Positions 62,201 to 64,000 of a stretch of 64,000 nt of DNA are shown piece after piece (the first letter of the stretch is position 1; each line of letters opens with the position of its first letter). The DNA is taken from contig CADCEC010000001.1 of assembly GCA_902800395.1 (NCBI GenBank), positions 231,466 to 295,465 on the forward strand, in the 5' to 3' direction. The translations under genes and the position numbers were made by a program. Below the pieces are notes generated by a model that worked only from the letters and a program-made list of their open reading frames with translations, was not told where the DNA came from and did no database searches. Source of the DNA: an uncultured Bacteroidota bacterium (lineage in GTDB: Bacteria; Bacteroidota; Bacteroidia; Bacteroidales; P3).

Positions 62201-63582
62201 AGTTTTCGTGGCCAGCTCTTCAAATCCTTCAGGTCTCCGTTCCATGCAGCGTCTACCGACACATCGAATCCTGTATGGGTTATCCATTCGTTTTCCAGAA
62301 GTGTGAGATCCATTTTATCACTTTGGGCATCAAGGGAAACAGTATACCCTTTGGGCGTATGGTGAAGCATGGCGTCAGCCCTGAATCGCCCCAGCCCACA
62401 ATCTGCCAGGAGGTTCGCAGCCAGATGCTCTTTGATTCCACCTTGTATGGTGGCAATCATATCGACATGGTCAACCTCATTAAGTATCTTGTTCGCCGAT
62501 TTCCCCAATTTTATCTTTTCCAGCAAAGGCTGCAGGTCGTTTCGGTTGGTCTTGAGGTGTTCTATGTCTAGGTCAAATACGGTATTCTTCATTTTAGGCA
62601 AACCTGCAATGGTGCCGGAAATCTGAGCCGAAGATTCATTACCCCAGCGGATATTCATATCCGTGGTTATCGAGTCAATAGTGCCTGTCGCCGTTCCTTC
62701 GGCCTCCACGGTGGCATTGATTCCCCAGAGTGCGGGTGCCCAGTAGGCCACATCGCTCATCGCCACCTGCGTGCCGGGCTTGATGTCCACCTCGTGCCGC
62801 ACAGTGTTCACATATCCTTTGATGCCTTTCCAGTCGTTGTATTTCAACGTGGCGTTAAGGTAGATGTGACTTTCGGGGGTCTCGACCTTCAGGTTATTGG
62901 CAACAATATTGTATCTGTTCACATGGATTTGTCCGCTGAGGTTATCCACACGGAAACCGCTCTTCTCACGTGTGCTGAGATGTGAAATATTGCAGGTTAC
63001 ATCGTCGTTGACAACCAGCACGTCTTTGAATTTTGCATGGATGTCAAAGAATTCCATGTGCGGAATCTGCACCCCGTGGGCATACACCTTTCCCCGCTTG
63101 TCGGGCAGGTCCATGCGGTAGTGTACATTGTCCAGATCCAGTGTCTTGACCTTTACCGTGAAGGGAGCATGTTTCTCCTTTTTCTTTTCCGATTTGAAAT
63201 AGTCAATCAGGAACTGCAGATTTGTTTTGTGATTTTCGATGGCGAAATGGTAGTAGGCATTCTTCAGGTACACTCGGTCGAAATCGAGGGTTTGGTCGCT
63301 GTAAGGGAATGTTCTGAAAGACGCTTTGAGTTGGTCTGCCACCAGCAGCGTGTCGCCCGTCGGCGAAATCCACAGCAGGTTGTCGGCAATCAGGTGGTCG
63401 AAGGGCATCGCATGAAGAGACCCGATATACACCTTGCCGCCCCACTCCTTCGAGAAATAACTGCCAGCCAGCGCACCCAAGTACGACTGCACAACGGAGA
63501 AATTCACCAACGCCACCAGGATGTAAATCGTTAACCCCAGCGTCAGCAGTACCCGCCGTACTATCTTCCATGTTTTCTTCAC
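59233..63582 (-). CDS. tamB: TamB-like translocation/assembly (AsmA/DUF490) protein
   Basis: 1449 aa. An N-terminal TM anchor (about 7-28) precedes a very long beta-rich periplasmic body with repeated strand motifs (for instance FDLDIEHLKTNRNDLQP and VSFNSFELAVIQPLLS). The C-terminal DUF490 domain (about 1030-1420) contains LSITPDAKINLPMDFR, SGTIKVGLLSVYEKRF and DLRLPNADPSVEEEV. TamB bridges the two membranes and is implicated in lipid transport and outer-membrane protein assembly. It ends with a run of Lys codons. Upstream is an A/T-rich non-coding region with an 11-bp array. Confidence 0.9.
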   Translation of the reverse strand: MKKTWKIVRRVLLTLGLTIYILVALVNFSVVQSYLGALAGSYFSKEWGGKVYIGSLHAMPFDHLIADNLLWISPTGDTLLVADQLKASFRTFPYSDQTLDFDRVYLKNAYYHFAIENHKTNLQFLIDYFKSEKKKEKHAPFTVKVKTLDLDNVHYRMDLPDKRGKVYAHGVQIPHMEFFDIHAKFKDVLVVNDDVTCNISHLSTREKSGFRVDNLSGQIHVNRYNIVANNLKVETPESHIYLNATLKYNDWKGIKGYVNTVRHEVDIKPGTQVAMSDVAYWAPALWGINATVEAEGTATGTIDSITTDMNIRWGNESSAQISGTIAGLPKMKNTVFDLDIEHLKTNRNDLQPLLEKIKLGKSANKILNEVDHVDMIATIQGGIKEHLAANLLADCGLGRFRADAMLHHTPKGYTVSLDAQSDKMDLTLLENEWITHTGFDVSVDAAWNGDLKDLKSWPRKLSLVMNGHLTNSVVKGHKLTTTYLSGELKRGRLIAKVESNDTMADLTATVEANLTGEEKQYTADIDIDNFDLGLLPHPFATHMKASISGETLNDMDGQLTATDIRYGDLNFGQVEISVEADPTGKEMLLQSDFANATVKGHFNYEDLPLILRYFKHQYLPNIINTSDEFDATMLDRLKEDVFSYRVTWKDDGRLLHSLVKNVSISQGTVIDGSYNFSEQLKLVLISDSLRVGPVMLEDVGISGRPWRNRYELQVDAQSLTVGKMTLFEQLTARINSSREASSVGLKWGNNEMATHGDLQLEMEDDSIAVTKPYFYVGKTPWKLSAKDITLRRGITGQLQLNGEQLRLESHGQGINACLQFNGQLTDCVELNFDHFNLSHLCEMVLQNSPITIDGVINGNFALNGFQSTLYFNSDLVIDSCQVNNQHLGEVKLSSHWNSERDNLILRLMSNQIQAFGWLGLDKKTPDLNFKVSFNSFELAVIQPLLSTFTSHIGGQLHGNIEVSGQIANPQFIGEAIVDNGELKVDITDVTYHFADSIQFKNNIITLKDFDLLDPLNNKATANGIIKLTNDKKIQLDVRLATDNLLVLNKKSGDQFYGKLLASVDGRATGTIDNLNIDVRARTNSGCDITVPVSYHQQVKSQNYITFVSDKSIGEEQATTKKKKKTDLNLELDLSITPDAKINLPMDFREVGANVGASGAGDLHLSFNSTNGAKMIGNYEITSGTIKVGLLSVYEKRFSIEKGSSLNFQGNVPDARFDLRAVYSQRVNLSTLTGSLSSVDNTQKYIQVESIIAISGTLKDPNIGFDLRLPNADPSVEEEVFAYIDRKSERDMMNQTVSLLISGSFYNVGSDSPSAGGNPLGIVTSIVGNSLSDMVQFVDVNIDYKSATDQTNQQFDVNISKDWGRWYVESTLGYGGQSRDIEASSVGGAVIDALIGYRLSSVLHLYAYNRTNTNDYTRIDLPYKQGLGLKLTKDFDSWGDLFKRKKKKKK

Positions 63583-64000
63583 TACACTCCTATAACTAAA
63601 AAAGATATCTTTTATTATATATATTGTGGTGTTTTTTTGAATTTCGACGTAAAACTTTTCTTCTTAGTCATTTTGTTCTCATTTCGACCACATTTCTACC
63701 ATTGTTCGACCATAAAAATGGTTAAACAATGGTTAAACAATGGTTAAACAATGGTCGAACAATGGTCGAACAATGGTAGAACAGGGTTATTTGACGGCTT
63801 AAGTGTGTTGAAATCAGTGTATTATTTTGATTTTTGTATTTTTTTTCAGTTTTTTGCCTTGAAACGGCCGATTTTTGTCTAATTTTCCCTTTTTGGGGGT
63901 CAAAAAAATCCTGTCTAGGCTGGTTTTAGATATTTTTTTTCAAAATAATTGTGCTGATTTTCAGCCTTGTTACAAATAAAATGAAATTTTTTGAAAAAAA
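63583..64000. other. A/T-rich non-coding region upstream of tamB
   Basis: About 420 bp without a convincing ORF. It holds a 14-bp palindrome AAAAGATATCTTTT at 63600-63613, the 11-bp array described separately, and T/A-rich sequence to the window edge. The tamB promoter must lie here, but I see no clear TAnnTTTG box close to the start. Confidence 0.55.
63687..63782. repeat. 11-bp-period array with inverted arm
   Basis: Six direct units (AATGGTTAAAC x3, AATGGTCGAAC x2, AATGGTAGAAC) at 63717-63782 face about two and a half inverted units at 63687-63713. 63694-63713 and 63762-63781 are a perfect 20-bp inverted repeat. The layout resembles the array upstream of groES. Confidence 0.85.

Noticed and set aside
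63687-63782. 11-bp array as replication-origin iterons
   Set aside because: No dnaA, parAB, rep gene or DnaA boxes nearby; a similar array stands before groES, so a regulatory or passive repeat fits better.

Overview
The window is a 64-kb piece of chromosome from a member of the Bacteroidota, most likely an anaerobic, gut- or rumen-type Bacteroidales. Signs of this are the promoters (TAnnTTTG-type -7 boxes with no Shine-Dalgarno signals), many SPII lipoproteins, a PorP/SprF-type IX secretion gene, paired ECF sigma / single-TM anti-sigma genes, GH92 and GH20 glycosidases, a YfhO protein, HydE, and an ADP-forming acyl-CoA synthetase. Genes are dense and both strands are used. I found no rRNA, tRNA, CRISPR array, transposase or phage module.

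Layout. 1-5.8 kb (minus): two glycosyltransferases (one cut by the window edge), a YfhO membrane protein and a 7TM-HD phosphohydrolase. 5.9-14.2 kb (plus): an exported protein, FtsK, two small Cys-rich lipoproteins, a MauE/DoxX-thioredoxin fusion, a PurF homologue whose nucleophile position is Ser, and a helical-repeat exported protein. 14.2-20.4 kb (minus): PepD-type dipeptidase, a small Bacteroidota protein, a PflX-like radical SAM protein, a Cys-rich lipoprotein, HydE and a GH20-like lipoprotein. 20.5-22.5 kb (plus): a polysaccharide flippase-like protein and an AlaX-type editing protein. 22.5-26.6 kb: an accessory pocket between the convergent AlaX and groEL genes. It holds a one-gene insert, an AT-rich three-gene cassette with a PAD/agmatine-deiminase-like enzyme, and HicBA, separated by diverged copies of the flanking genes' 3' ends and of the groEL terminator. 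26.7-28.7 kb: groES-groEL. 29.0-36.3 kb (minus): two paralogous ECF sigma operons (sigma, 93-aa TM protein, small lipoprotein, large lipoprotein) plus a monocistronic lipoprotein, apparently tied together by one promoter motif. 36.4-48.2 kb: mostly metabolism (ADP-forming acyl-CoA synthetase, dihydroorotase, Met/Cys PLP lyase, ElbB, a DHOD-like protein, KdsA, an exonuclease) with a WG-repeat protein, a TPR protein and a four-helix-bundle protein. 48.2-54.3 kb (minus): TsaD, PorP/SprF with a PD40/OmpA partner, and a third ECF sigma operon. 54.4-58.4 kb (plus): ROK kinase, GH92 mannosidase and a fourth Cys-rich lipoprotein. 58.4-63.6 kb (minus): a phosphodiester glycosidase and TamB. The window ends in an AT-rich non-coding stretch with an 11-bp-period inverted array.

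Two themes stand out beyond the gene list. First, short arrays with periods of exactly 7, 9 or 11 bp, often as facing inverted pairs, are scattered through gaps and also lie inside genes, where they make up signal peptides, start codons, stop codons and in-frame linkers. Second, the paired ECF sigma/93-aa/lipoprotein operons and their shared promoter look like a coherent envelope-signalling module that I cannot match to a named system. Only motifs visible by eye support these calls; no database or folding search was run.
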